This document shows positions 26,345 to 34,489 of a stretch of 46,449 nucleotides of DNA, in pieces. The stretch is from NCBI GenBank assembly GCA_946544235.1, contig CAMNMC010000090.1:1-46449 (forward strand). The letters are read 5' to 3'. A model generated the notes under the pieces. It was not told where the DNA came from, did no database searches, and saw only the letters and a list, made by a program, of their open reading frames with translations. The stretch's first letter is position 1. Each line of letters opens with the position of its first letter. The DNA comes from an uncultured Lachnospiraceae bacterium. Its GTDB lineage: Bacteria; Bacillota; Clostridia; Lachnospirales; Lachnospiraceae. Position numbers and translations under genes: made by a program.

Positions 26345-28003
26345 ATGATAAGCGCAAACAATGTTTCACTGAGATTTGGAAAGAAAGCACTTTTTGAAGA
26401 GGTTAACATCAAGTTCACACCGGGCAACTGCTACGGTCTGATCGGTGCGAACGGAGCAGGTAAGTCAACCTTCCTCAGGATCCTTTCGGGTGATCTTGAG
26501 CCGACCAGCGGTGATGTTACTATGGATCCGGGCGAGAGAATGTCGGTTCTGCAGCAGGATCACTTCAAATATGATGCATATAATGTTCTTGATACCGTTA
26601 TTATGGGTAACAAGAGGCTTTACGATATCATGCAGGAGAAGGATGCCATCTATGCCAAGGAGGATTTCACGGAGGAAGATGGTATCAAGGCTTCAGAGCT
26701 CGAGGCAGAGTTTGCAGAGCTTGACGGCTGGAATGCACAGGCTGATGCGGAGACTCTCCTTAACGGACTCGGCGTTGAATCTGAGTTCCACTACAGTCCG
26801 ATGAGTGAGCTTGACGGTAATCTTAAAGTCAAGGTTCTTCTTGCACAGGCTCTTTTCGGTAATCCTGATGTTCTTCTGATGGACGAGCCTACCAACCACC
26901 TTGATCTCGATGCTATTGCATGGCTCGAGGAGTTCCTCATCAATTTTGAAAATACCGTTATCGTTGTAAGCCACGACAGATATTTCCTGAATAAGGTTTG
27001 TACACATACGGCCGATCTTGATTACGGCAAGATCCAGCTCTATGCCGGAAACTATGATTTCTGGTATGAGTCAAGTCAGCTTATGATCCGCCAGATGAAG
27101 GAAGCTAACAAGAAGAAGGAAGAGAAGATCAAGGAGCTGAAGGAATTCATCGCCCGTTTCTCTGCAAATGCAAGTAAATCAAAGCAGGCTACCTCTCGTA
27201 AGAAGGCTCTCGAGAAGATCGAGCTTGATGAGATCAAGCCTTCAAGCAGAAAATATCCTTACATCGATTTCAGACCGAACCGCGAGATCGGTAACGAAGT
27301 TCTTACTGTTAAAAATATCAGCAAGACCGTTGACGGCGTGAAGCTTCTGGACAACATTTCCTTCACAGTCGGAAGAGAAGATAAGATCGCTTTCGTAGGA
27401 CCGAATACTCTTGCAACAACAATGCTCTTCAAGATACTTGCCGGCGAAGAGGAGCCGGATGAGGGTGAATACAAGTGGGGCGTAACAACCTCACAGGGAT
27501 ATTTCCCTAAGGATAATACCAAGGAGTTTGATAACGACCTCATCATGGTTGACTGGCTCACACAGTATTCGGAGGAGAAGGATGCTACCTATGTAAGGGG
27601 CTTTCTCGGTAGAATGCTCTTCCCTGGTGATGCCGGAACCAAGAAGGTTAAGGTTCTTTCCGGAGGTGAGAAGGTGAGGTGCCTTCTGTCCAAGATCATG
27701 ATCATGGGTTCTAACTGCCTCATCCTTGATGAGCCTACAAACCACCTTGACATGGAGTCGATCACTTCACTCAATAATGCTCTTATCAAGTTCCCGGGCG
27801 TTGTGCTTTTTGCCTGCCAGGATCACCAGTTTATCCAGACTACGGCAAACCGTATCATGGAGCTTACTGCTACCGGACTTATCGATAAGCAGACAACCTA
27901 CGACGAGTACCTCGACAGCGATGAGCTTGCAAGAAAGAGATTCGTTATGAATATGGATATGAGTATTGCAGACGATAAGGCGGCGGCAGAAGAAGACGAG
28001 TAA
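26345..28003 (+). CDS. ABC-F family ATPase (YkpA/YbiT-like), one degenerate ATP site
   Basis: A 552-residue soluble tandem-cassette protein of the ABC-F family, expected to act on ribosomes. Cassette 1 has an intact Walker A, GANGAGKST (34-42), and LLMDEPTNHLD, but its signature is LDGNLKV (about 156) instead of LSGGQ. Cassette 2 has the signature LSGGEKV (about 438) and LILDEPTNHLD, but its Walker A reads GPNTLATTM (about 352-360) without the lysine, and its H-loop is CQD with Gln492 in place of His. The damaged parts belong to the same composite ATP site, so one site should be active and the other dead. Partial degeneracy is known in this subfamily; the full extent here is notable. Confidence 0.92.
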   Translation: MISANNVSLRFGKKALFEEVNIKFTPGNCYGLIGANGAGKSTFLRILSGDLEPTSGDVTMDPGERMSVLQQDHFKYDAYNVLDTVIMGNKRLYDIMQEKDAIYAKEDFTEEDGIKASELEAEFAELDGWNAQADAETLLNGLGVESEFHYSPMSELDGNLKVKVLLAQALFGNPDVLLMDEPTNHLDLDAIAWLEEFLINFENTVIVVSHDRYFLNKVCTHTADLDYGKIQLYAGNYDFWYESSQLMIRQMKEANKKKEEKIKELKEFIARFSANASKSKQATSRKKALEKIELDEIKPSSRKYPYIDFRPNREIGNEVLTVKNISKTVDGVKLLDNISFTVGREDKIAFVGPNTLATTMLFKILAGEEEPDEGEYKWGVTTSQGYFPKDNTKEFDNDLIMVDWLTQYSEEKDATYVRGFLGRMLFPGDAGTKKVKVLSGGEKVRCLLSKIMIMGSNCLILDEPTNHLDMESITSLNNALIKFPGVVLFACQDHQFIQTTANRIMELTATGLIDKQTTYDEYLDSDELARKRFVMNMDMSIADDKAAAEEDE

Positions 28004-28075
28004 TATATAGATGATTTAAGTGCAAATTTAACATGAAATATTATCTCCGGCAGACTGTTTGTTTGATATAAAAAA

Positions 28076-28270
28076 ATAGCCGGCTGGCATATGTGTCCCT
28101 GAAGGCGTATTTTATCTACAACCAGGTAGTTATCTGCGTAGCAGATTGCTATCATGAGCGTAGCGAATGATGCGGCATGCGTAGCATGCCCATACATCAT
28201 GAAATGATGTATGCATGATTTTGAATACAAAATCATGGCACATGAAGGGATACATATGTCAGCCGGCTAT
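28076..28270 (+). repeat. Hairpin element with conserved core plus a five-hairpin insert
   Basis: The outer 25-bp stem (28076-28100 with 28246-28270) has two G-U wobbles on the + strand. The core GAAGGCGTATTTTATCTAC directly follows the 5' arm, then AACCAG. The loop is then enlarged by five successive small hairpins at 28132-28146, 28151-28171, 28174-28190, 28191-28213 and 28214-28237. The first three have GC-GTA-GC tops; the last two have perfect 10-bp stems. A T-rich run after the stem and an A-rich run before it would allow termination in both directions. Confidence 0.85.
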
Positions 28271-28313
28271 TAATTTTTTCTGATATAGTTTCAAATGTTT
28301 ATTAATGGAATCG

Positions 28314-29144
28314 TTATCTAAAAATGTATTCAAGCAGCTTCTCTGCGCGATCCTTGTTACGATCCTTGCCACCCGGGAAGCAGATATAGACATCCTCGTA
28401 GCCGAGGTTGAGCTTCTTGGCAAACTCGGTTCCGGAAATATTTACGGCAAGAGGCTTTGAACGATCGCCGACAGCCATCAGAATCTCTGTCGTCTTGGCG
28501 TTGATCGCAGCTTTGGCATTTTCAGGATCAGCGTAGTCAGAAGAGTAGTAGATCCTTCCTTTATATTTATCAAGAACCTCCTGATCAAAATAATCATCCA
28601 TAAAGAAGAGGATACATGCATAGTTGCAGTATTCAAGTCCCTGCAGATTGGTGATGATCACATCATAGTAGTTATCCTTGACCAGCATGGCAAGCGAAAT
28701 TGCGTTGCTGTTGCCTGAAGTGTTGGAGAGCTCGTATTCAAGAGTTACATTATAATATGCATCGGCCAGAAGCCGGCGGCCCTTATTCAGTTTGGTATCC
28801 TTGACAAACTGTTCAAATGGTTTGTCTGAAACGGCGAGTGGATCGTCTGCATTCAGAACTGCGGCTGCAAGGCTTACAGGTCGTGAATTCTTATATATAG
28901 CGATTGCCAGGGAACCAAAGACCAGAACGGCGGCAACACCAAATAAGAAATACCATTTATAATAGTAAATGATGTATTTGATCTTCTCTTTACGGGACAT
29001 CTCGGCCATACGGGCTTTCATCAAGCTCCTTTTTTTGGCCCGTCGTTCCTTTCCAGACATGAGCGCCATGGCAAGTCTGTCTTCTGAATCGGCTTCCTCC
29101 TTTTCCTTTGGTTTTTCTTCGAATTCCTTAAGCATCTCTCTCAT
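28314..29144 (-). CDS. Single-pass membrane protein, function unknown
   Basis: I do not recognise a named family. The 276-residue protein has a charged cytoplasmic N-terminus of about 55 residues (EKPKEKEEADSEDR, then KKRSLMKARMAEMSRKEK). One membrane segment follows at about 60-84 (YYKWYFLFGVAAVLVFGSLAIAI). The rest would be an extracytoplasmic domain of about 190 residues. It is transcribed away from the sugar-binding protein gene, with which it shares a 378-nt intergenic region. Similar one-pass proteins occur beside sugar ABC transporters in Lachnospiraceae, so a role in envelope sensing or transport is possible but unproven. GAGGA lies about 10 nt before the start. Confidence 0.75.
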   Translation of the reverse strand: MREMLKEFEEKPKEKEEADSEDRLAMALMSGKERRAKKRSLMKARMAEMSRKEKIKYIIYYYKWYFLFGVAAVLVFGSLAIAIYKNSRPVSLAAAVLNADDPLAVSDKPFEQFVKDTKLNKGRRLLADAYYNVTLEYELSNTSGNSNAISLAMLVKDNYYDVIITNLQGLEYCNYACILFFMDDYFDQEVLDKYKGRIYYSSDYADPENAKAAINAKTTEILMAVGDRSKPLAVNISGTEFAKKLNLGYEDVYICFPGGKDRNKDRAEKLLEYIFR

Positions 29145-29339
29145 TTTTTGTATATCCTCACTAACAGTATATGTAATATTTATTACATAATTTAAACATT
29201 ATTTACAAATTAAAGCAAGAGGGTTCACAAAATATTTAAAAATGCACAAAGAAATCGTCATTTTATTGTATTAATTGAAGGTTTTTGCGTTGTATATGGT
29301 AAAACTGACCAAAAAAAATGAGAATTTCAAAAAAAACAC

Positions 29340-29368
29340 TTGCTAATTTGTTTATTATGTCCTATAAT
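29340..29368 (+). promoter_or_regulatory. Sigma-A promoter for the sugar ABC transporter
   Basis: TTGCTA, a 17-nt spacer and a perfect TATAAT. It reads toward the solute-binding protein gene. Confidence 0.8.
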
Positions 29369-29430
29369 CAACCTTGCATTGAATGTTCAACGTAACTGTC
29401 ATTTGAATAACATATTATTCATTTGGCGTT

Positions 29431-29447
29431 AACAGCCTCGGGCTGTT
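29431..29447 (+). promoter_or_regulatory. GC-rich dyad in the transporter leader
   Basis: AACAGCC-TCG-GGCTGTT forms a 7-bp stem about 60 nt downstream of the expected transcription start. It could be an operator for a sugar-responsive repressor or an mRNA-stabilising hairpin; the sequence does not decide. Confidence 0.4.
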
Positions 29448-29522
29448 GATTATAAATCGTTTAAGATGCGAAAGGATGATCGGTTACAAAACAGAACACA
29501 CATAATAAAGGAGGTTTTTCTT

Positions 29523-30992
29523 GTGAAAAAGATTAAGAAAACACTTGCTCTTTCTCTCGCACTTGCTATGGGCCTTTCTCTTGCAGCCTGCGGTAAGGAT
29601 GACGATAAGGAAGACAAAAAGACAACAGAAGCAACAACAAAGGCAACAGAGGCTGACACAAAGGCCACAGAAGCTCCTACAGACACAGAAGCTCCTACAG
29701 ACACAGAAGCTCCAGCTGAGAACTCAATCACATCTATGGATGGAAAGTTCACAGTAAGCATGGATGGCTGGGAGAAGATCTACGCATACTCATGGGATGA
29801 TGACTTCCAGAAGGTTCTTACAGTTCTTGAGAATCAGTTCCCAGAACTTAAGGATTATATCGAGTATGTAAACCTCGGTGTATCTGGTACTGGTGATGAG
29901 TACAAGACAGGTATCGACACAGCTCTTACAAGCGGTGACAAGTATCCTTCACTCATTCCTGCAGATAACGACGTTGCTAAGTATTGGTTAGAGGATGCTT
30001 CTAAGACAGCTTCTCTTGCTTCTGTCGGAATTACTGATGATATGTATGCTGATGGCTACAACTTCTCTAAGGGTTATGCTACATACAACGGAGAGCTCAG
30101 AGCTGCTACATGGCAGGGATGTCCTGGTGTATTCACATACAGAAGAGACATTGCTCAGGAAGTATTTGGCGTTTCAGAGCCAGCTGATGTTCAGGCACTC
30201 CTTAAGGATTGGGATGCATTCTTCGCAGCAGCTGATAAGCTTAAGGAAGCTGGTAAGTTCATCGTTTCTGGTCCAGACGATATCAAGTATGCAGTTTGGG
30301 ATAGCCAGAAGCAGCCATGGGTAACAATCGCTGATGATGGATCAGAGAAGCTTACTCTTGATGATGCAGTTACAAATTATCTTGAGCTCGCTAAGAGGCT
30401 CTATGATGGAGATTATACAAAGAAGACTTCAGCTTGGGGTTCTGACTGGTATGCAAACATGTCTGGTGACGTTCTTGGTTACTTCGGTACAACATGGTTC
30501 ATGGGACAGATCGAAGGAAACTGTGGCGATACATTTGGTAACTGGGCAGCTTGTACAGGTCCTTCTCCATATCACTGGGGTGGTACATACGTAATGGTTG
30601 GTAAGGATACTCCAAACCCTGACCTTTGCGGATTCATCATTTATGAGCTTTGCTGTGATGCTGATCTTATGTACAAGATCACAACAGAGAAGGGTGACTT
30701 CGTTAACAATAGAGTAGCTAACGCTAAGCTCGTTGAGGATGGCGTTGCTCCTATGTTCGATGACGGAAAGTCAATGGTTGATATGCTTGGCGGACAGAAC
30801 CCAATTCAGGCATGGGCTGACGCAGCAGAAGGTATCGACCTTAGCAACACAACATACGCTGACTCTACAATCAAGGGTTACATCGATGCTGCTTCTACAG
30901 CTTACAACACAGGTGAGGCTGCAACAGTTGATGATGCAATCGCTATGATCAAGAAGGATGCTGAGACAAACCTTGGTCTTATCGTAGAGTAA
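29523..30992 (+). CDS. Sugar ABC transporter solute-binding lipoprotein
   Basis: A 489-residue extracellular binding protein anchored by a lipobox LAAC (Cys near 23). A low-complexity Thr/Glu/Ala/Pro linker (EATTKATEADTKATEAPTDTEAP-type repeats) spans about residues 33-62. The remainder is a family 1 (MalE/MsmE-like) solute-binding fold, with WQGCPGVFTYRRDIA and the Trp-rich GSDWYANMSGDVLGYFGTTWFMGQ as likely ligand-binding segments. I chose the GTG at 29523 because AAGGAGG sits 8 nt upstream; the earlier in-frame ATG adds an unlikely leader. The ligand is probably an oligosaccharide. A strong intrinsic terminator follows, so binding protein should be made in excess over the permeases. Confidence 0.93.
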   Translation: MKKIKKTLALSLALAMGLSLAACGKDDDKEDKKTTEATTKATEADTKATEAPTDTEAPTDTEAPAENSITSMDGKFTVSMDGWEKIYAYSWDDDFQKVLTVLENQFPELKDYIEYVNLGVSGTGDEYKTGIDTALTSGDKYPSLIPADNDVAKYWLEDASKTASLASVGITDDMYADGYNFSKGYATYNGELRAATWQGCPGVFTYRRDIAQEVFGVSEPADVQALLKDWDAFFAAADKLKEAGKFIVSGPDDIKYAVWDSQKQPWVTIADDGSEKLTLDDAVTNYLELAKRLYDGDYTKKTSAWGSDWYANMSGDVLGYFGTTWFMGQIEGNCGDTFGNWAACTGPSPYHWGGTYVMVGKDTPNPDLCGFIIYELCCDADLMYKITTEKGDFVNNRVANAKLVEDGVAPMFDDGKSMVDMLGGQNPIQAWADAAEGIDLSNTTYADSTIKGYIDAASTAYNTGEAATVDDAIAMIKKDAETNLGLIVE

Positions 30993-31036
30993 TTTAAATT
31001 AGATTTTGATCTTTTAATTAAAGATTAAGACTATCT

Positions 31037-31074
31037 GCGCATCGGTATAGTCAACTATATCGATGCGCTTTTTT
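31037..31074 (+). terminator. Intrinsic terminator or attenuator between binding protein and permeases
   Basis: GCGCATCGGTATAG pairs with CTATATCGATGCGC around a TCAA loop and is followed by six T. Read-through would set the lower permease level, as is common for such operons. Confidence 0.9.
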
Positions 31075-31114
31075 AAAGAAAAAAAGCGTCTAGATTAGTT
31101 GCGGGGGTGATGAT

Positions 31115-32059
31115 TTGAAAAAGAGAAAAACAGTTGAATACGGTAAGTATGGTCTTCTTTTTCTGATCCCATTCTTCCTTGTATTTTTAGTTTTTCAGTT
31201 TTATCCACTCATGTACACTATTTTTGAGTCCTTCGAGTATACATTCAAGAATGGTCGTAATATGAAAACAACCAGAGGACTTGGTTCATATACAAACTAC
31301 GTTTTTGGTAAGGCCGGCGGTAATGAGATATGGAAAGGTATCTACGTAACGGTTATCATGTGGGTTATGAACTTCATTCCTCAGGTTCTTCTTGCATTAT
31401 TGCTCGCTGCTTGGTTTAGTGATGTTAACCTTAAGATTAAGGGTGCAGGCGCATACAAGGTAATCATGTATATGCCTAATATCATTACAGCAGCTACTAT
31501 AGCAGTTCTTTTCTATAACCTCTTCAATACTACGGGTGCCATGACCAAGATATTTGAAGCCATGGGTATAGCCAAGGGTTCAATTATCGATAAAGGATGG
31601 AGTTCACTGTTCATCATAGCATTTATCCAGTTCTGGATGTGGTATGGTAATACAATGATCGTCCTTTGTGCAGGTATTCTCGGTATTAATCCTTCGCTCT
31701 ATGAAGCAGCGATGGTTGACGGGGCTACAGGCAAGCAGCAGTTCTTCAGAATCACACTTCCACTTCTTAAGCCGATCTTACAGTTCACACTTGTAACATC
31801 AGCTATCGGTGGTCTCCAGATGTTCGATATTCCTCAGCTTTTCAACGAAGGAAAGCCGGTTCTTGCATTTGGTAAGAGTGATACAATCTACTCTACAAGA
31901 ACAGTTGTTATGCTTATCAAAAATTACGTAAATAACGGTCCTACACAGAACATGGGTAGAGCCGCAGCATATTCGGTTGTGCTTTTCGTAATTACACTTT
32001 GTATATCACTTGTATTCTATAAACTGACTTCTGAGAAGAAGCCTAAAGACGGAAGGTAG
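31115..32059 (+). CDS. Sugar ABC transporter permease 1 (MalF/UgpA-like)
   Basis: A 314-residue inner-membrane permease of the binding-protein-dependent type, with about six membrane segments. The cytoplasmic EAA loop reads EAAMVDGATGKQQFFRITLPLLKP (about 205-228) and contacts the ATPase. The start is a TTG preceded by GGGGGTGA; GTG and ATG codons nearby are out of frame. It pairs with the next permease. No ATP-binding subunit is encoded here, so a shared MsmK-type ATPase elsewhere is expected, as is usual for carbohydrate uptake family 1 transporters in Gram-positives. Confidence 0.93.
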   Translation: MKKRKTVEYGKYGLLFLIPFFLVFLVFQFYPLMYTIFESFEYTFKNGRNMKTTRGLGSYTNYVFGKAGGNEIWKGIYVTVIMWVMNFIPQVLLALLLAAWFSDVNLKIKGAGAYKVIMYMPNIITAATIAVLFYNLFNTTGAMTKIFEAMGIAKGSIIDKGWSSLFIIAFIQFWMWYGNTMIVLCAGILGINPSLYEAAMVDGATGKQQFFRITLPLLKPILQFTLVTSAIGGLQMFDIPQLFNEGKPVLAFGKSDTIYSTRTVVMLIKNYVNNGPTQNMGRAAAYSVVLFVITLCISLVFYKLTSEKKPKDGR

Positions 32060-32069
32060 GTGAAATAAA

Positions 32070-32933
32070 GTGGATAAGAGTTACGCAAAGCAGATCACAC
32101 ATAAGAAGATTATCAGACATATAGTATGTATCATACTTGCTTTGATATCAATTTTCCCTTTTTATGTGCTTATAATTAATGCGACACATACGTCAGGTGA
32201 GATTCAGAGCGGTATCAAGATGCTTCCTGGAAGCAATTTTGCAACAAACTACAAAAACCTTATTAGTGATACCAGTAAGACCAGTGGAGTTACTCTCTGG
32301 AAAGCTCTTGCAAACTCACTCATAGTAACAGTACCTGCGACAATACTCCAGATTTATTTTGGAACACTTACCGCATATGCTGTTACAGTATATGAATTCA
32401 AACTTAAGAAATTCGCTTGGGGATTCATTTATGGTATCATGATGATCCCTACACAGATTTCTATAGTTGGACTTATCAAGGTTTGTAACCTTACACATCT
32501 GTATGGTACATTCTGGCCACTCATTCTCCCGGCAGCAGCTGCTCCGACAACTGTTTACTTCATGAAACAGTACATGGAGACCGGCTTCTCAGTAGAGATA
32601 GTTGAGGCAGCCCGAATCGATGGTTCGAGCGAGTTCCGTACCTTTAACCAGATTTGTTTACCACTTGTTAAGCCTGCTATGGCAACACAGGCCATCTTTG
32701 GTTTCGTTGCTTCATGGAACAATCTGTATACACCTTCGATCATACTTGCTACAGAGAGACAGAAGATGACAATGCCTATGTACGTTTCATCTCTGAGATC
32801 TAACGATAAGTCAAGAGACTTTGGTGTTATCTACCTGGGACTTCTCATTACGGTAATACCTATTCTCGTAGCTTATTTCTTCCTCTCTAAATACATTATC
32901 GCAGGTGTTGCACTCGGTGGTGTAAAGGAATAA
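32070..32933 (+). CDS. Sugar ABC transporter permease 2 (MalG/UgpE-like)
   Basis: A 287-residue inner-membrane permease with about six membrane helices. The EAA loop reads EAARIDGSSEFRTFNQICLPLVKPA (about 190-214). It starts with GTG 10 nt after permease 1, with GGTGA upstream, so the two are co-translated in one operon. The C-terminus KYIIAGVALGGVKE is typical of MalG-type subunits. Together with the binding protein it should import an oligosaccharide. The cytoplasmic amylase 9 kb upstream hints at maltodextrin, but that is only association. Confidence 0.93.
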   Translation: MDKSYAKQITHKKIIRHIVCIILALISIFPFYVLIINATHTSGEIQSGIKMLPGSNFATNYKNLISDTSKTSGVTLWKALANSLIVTVPATILQIYFGTLTAYAVTVYEFKLKKFAWGFIYGIMMIPTQISIVGLIKVCNLTHLYGTFWPLILPAAAAPTTVYFMKQYMETGFSVEIVEAARIDGSSEFRTFNQICLPLVKPAMATQAIFGFVASWNNLYTPSIILATERQKMTMPMYVSSLRSNDKSRDFGVIYLGLLITVIPILVAYFFLSKYIIAGVALGGVKE

Positions 32934-32960
32934 TAGAATTCATAACGTTTACATAAATTG

Positions 32961-33065
32961 CGCGGAGGATTTTTCCTCCGCGTAATTGTGTTTATGGGTG
33001 TTTGTCTATGAACAATAACACAGCGTCCGCAGGGAGGAGTTTAGGTCCGGCGGATGCTGTTTTTT
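32961..33065 (+). terminator. Two successive hairpins ending the transporter operon
   Basis: CGCGGAGGA (32961-32969) pairs with 32974-32982 but has no T run. The second hairpin, ACAGCGTCCGC (33020-33030) with GCGGATGCTGT (33050-33060), is followed by a T run and is the likely terminator. Confidence 0.75.
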
Positions 33066-33143
33066 GTGCTTACGATCCGTGTTGTTGGTTTTTGTGATAT
33101 TTTTGTGATAATTTCAAATAATGGTTTATTTTTTAAGAATATT

Positions 33144-33152
33144 TGTTATAAT
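33144..33152 (+). promoter_or_regulatory. Extended -10 promoter for the DUF624 gene
   Basis: TGTTATAAT is a TGn-extended -10 element in an AT-rich stretch, 41 nt before the GTG start. The -35 region is poor. The same nonamer occurs before the gene at 45830. Confidence 0.6.
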
Positions 33153-33193
33153 GGGTAATGGTTTGTTAAAATACGAGATTTTGGAGAAAAAAC

Positions 33194-34336
33194 GTGTCTG
33201 AAAAGAAGAAGTCCAATAAGAATAAAACGAACGATTCTGATAAAAAAAATATTAAGCAGGTTATAGAAGAATCAGCTGCTGTAGAATCAGCTGCCGATAC
33301 TGCGAAAATGTCAGTATCTGGAATACATGATGACATGAAAAAGACTGAAGCATCAGTTGATGCTATTGATAATTCAGTATCAGATCAGGCTCCTGCTGAG
33401 GAGAGTGATTTTGTCTATACTACTCAGATGAAGCAGTATGAGGAGATGATCAAGAGAGAGAATGCTACTCATGAGAAGAAGGATCCTATCCTCAGACGTT
33501 TCATGACGGCATTCGGTAATGTATTTGCCCTGAATGTCTGTTTTGTTATTTCCTGCCTCGGCGTGGTTACGATCGGCGCGGCGCTGACTGCGCTTTTCTC
33601 GATGTGTATCAGACTTCAGGAGAATAACTCGGATGCATTGATCGTAAAAGAGTATTTCACTGAATTTAAGAAGAATTTTAAGAAGGCTACTCTGGAATGG
33701 CTTATTATCATTGGTGTTCTTGGGGTAATGTGTGGCGAGTATCTTCTTATTGTTACATGGCCGGGAATGCTTGCAACCTTCTATACAATAGTTCTTGTAG
33801 CTGAGCTGGTTGTACTCGCACTTGTAATGGCTTTCCTGTTCCCGCTTACTGCAAAGTATGATAATACGATCGTCAATACCTTTAAGAATTCACTTCTTCT
33901 TTCATTGGGTAATCTGTGGGATTTTGCCAAGATTTTTCTTATCTGGTTTGTTCCTATTTATTATACCATTACGAATCCGGTAGTATTCTTTACAATATGG
34001 TATCTCTATCTTGTGATTGCCTTTGGTACAATGGCATATCTCAGCACGATGACTATCAGAAACGTATTTAAGAAGATAAAGGTAACTCAGGAAGAGGAGC
34101 AGAAGAAGCATGAGGATCAGATCTATGCTTCGACTCACAGAGACGGTGTCGCTGCAAGAGCAAATGCCCTTTCAAAATACACAGGAAATAAGTCAAAGCC
34201 TGTTGATAACAAAACATACAGCAGTCAAAAAAACAGTACAAAGAATAATTCCAGTAAGAATAATTCCAGTAAGAATAATTACGGTAAGAATAATTCCGGT
34301 AAGAATAATTCTGGCAAGAACGGCTCCGGTAAATAA
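33194..34336 (+). CDS. DUF624 (YesL family) membrane protein with repetitive tail
   Basis: A 380-residue membrane protein. The N-terminal 90 residues are polar and charged. The DUF624/YesL-type domain follows (about 95-285), with several hydrophobic segments, starting RRFMTAFGNVFALNVCFVISCLGVVTIGAALTAL. YesL-like genes commonly sit beside sugar ABC permeases, as here, and their function is unknown. The C-terminus ends in roughly seven pentapeptide repeats of the type KNNSS/KNNSG, encoded by a 15-nt direct repeat at about 34237-34335, so length variation by slippage is likely. The GTG start follows TTGGAG. It has its own extended -10 promoter. Confidence 0.88.
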   Translation: MSEKKKSNKNKTNDSDKKNIKQVIEESAAVESAADTAKMSVSGIHDDMKKTEASVDAIDNSVSDQAPAEESDFVYTTQMKQYEEMIKRENATHEKKDPILRRFMTAFGNVFALNVCFVISCLGVVTIGAALTALFSMCIRLQENNSDALIVKEYFTEFKKNFKKATLEWLIIIGVLGVMCGEYLLIVTWPGMLATFYTIVLVAELVVLALVMAFLFPLTAKYDNTIVNTFKNSLLLSLGNLWDFAKIFLIWFVPIYYTITNPVVFFTIWYLYLVIAFGTMAYLSTMTIRNVFKKIKVTQEEEQKKHEDQIYASTHRDGVAARANALSKYTGNKSKPVDNKTYSSQKNSTKNNSSKNNSSKNNYGKNNSGKNNSGKNGSGK

Positions 34337-34489
34337 TAAAGCTATAAATGTGTTTATACTAACATTAAAAAGCGCACAAGAAACAGCATAAGAAAACAGT
34401 ACAAGATAAAAAGTACAATATACCGGTAATGGTGTTATATGGCCGGTTTATCATAAAAATATTTATCACATAGATCACGGAGGCAGATC

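Larger units (their letters stand above)
29145..29522. other. AT-rich divergent regulatory region
   Basis: This 378-nt gene-free stretch lies between the minus-strand membrane protein and the sugar-binding lipoprotein. It is very AT-rich, with several A runs. It holds a clear promoter (29340-29368), the imperfect dyad GAATAA-CATA-TTATTC (29405-29420) and a GC-rich hairpin (29431-29447). A long leader of roughly 145 nt before the GTG start suggests post-transcriptional control of the transporter. No small ORF with a good ribosome site was found. Confidence 0.6.

Noticed and set aside
34237-34335. 15-nt direct repeats at the end of the DUF624 gene as a non-coding repeat
   Set aside because: They are in frame and simply encode the KNNSS/KNNSG tail.
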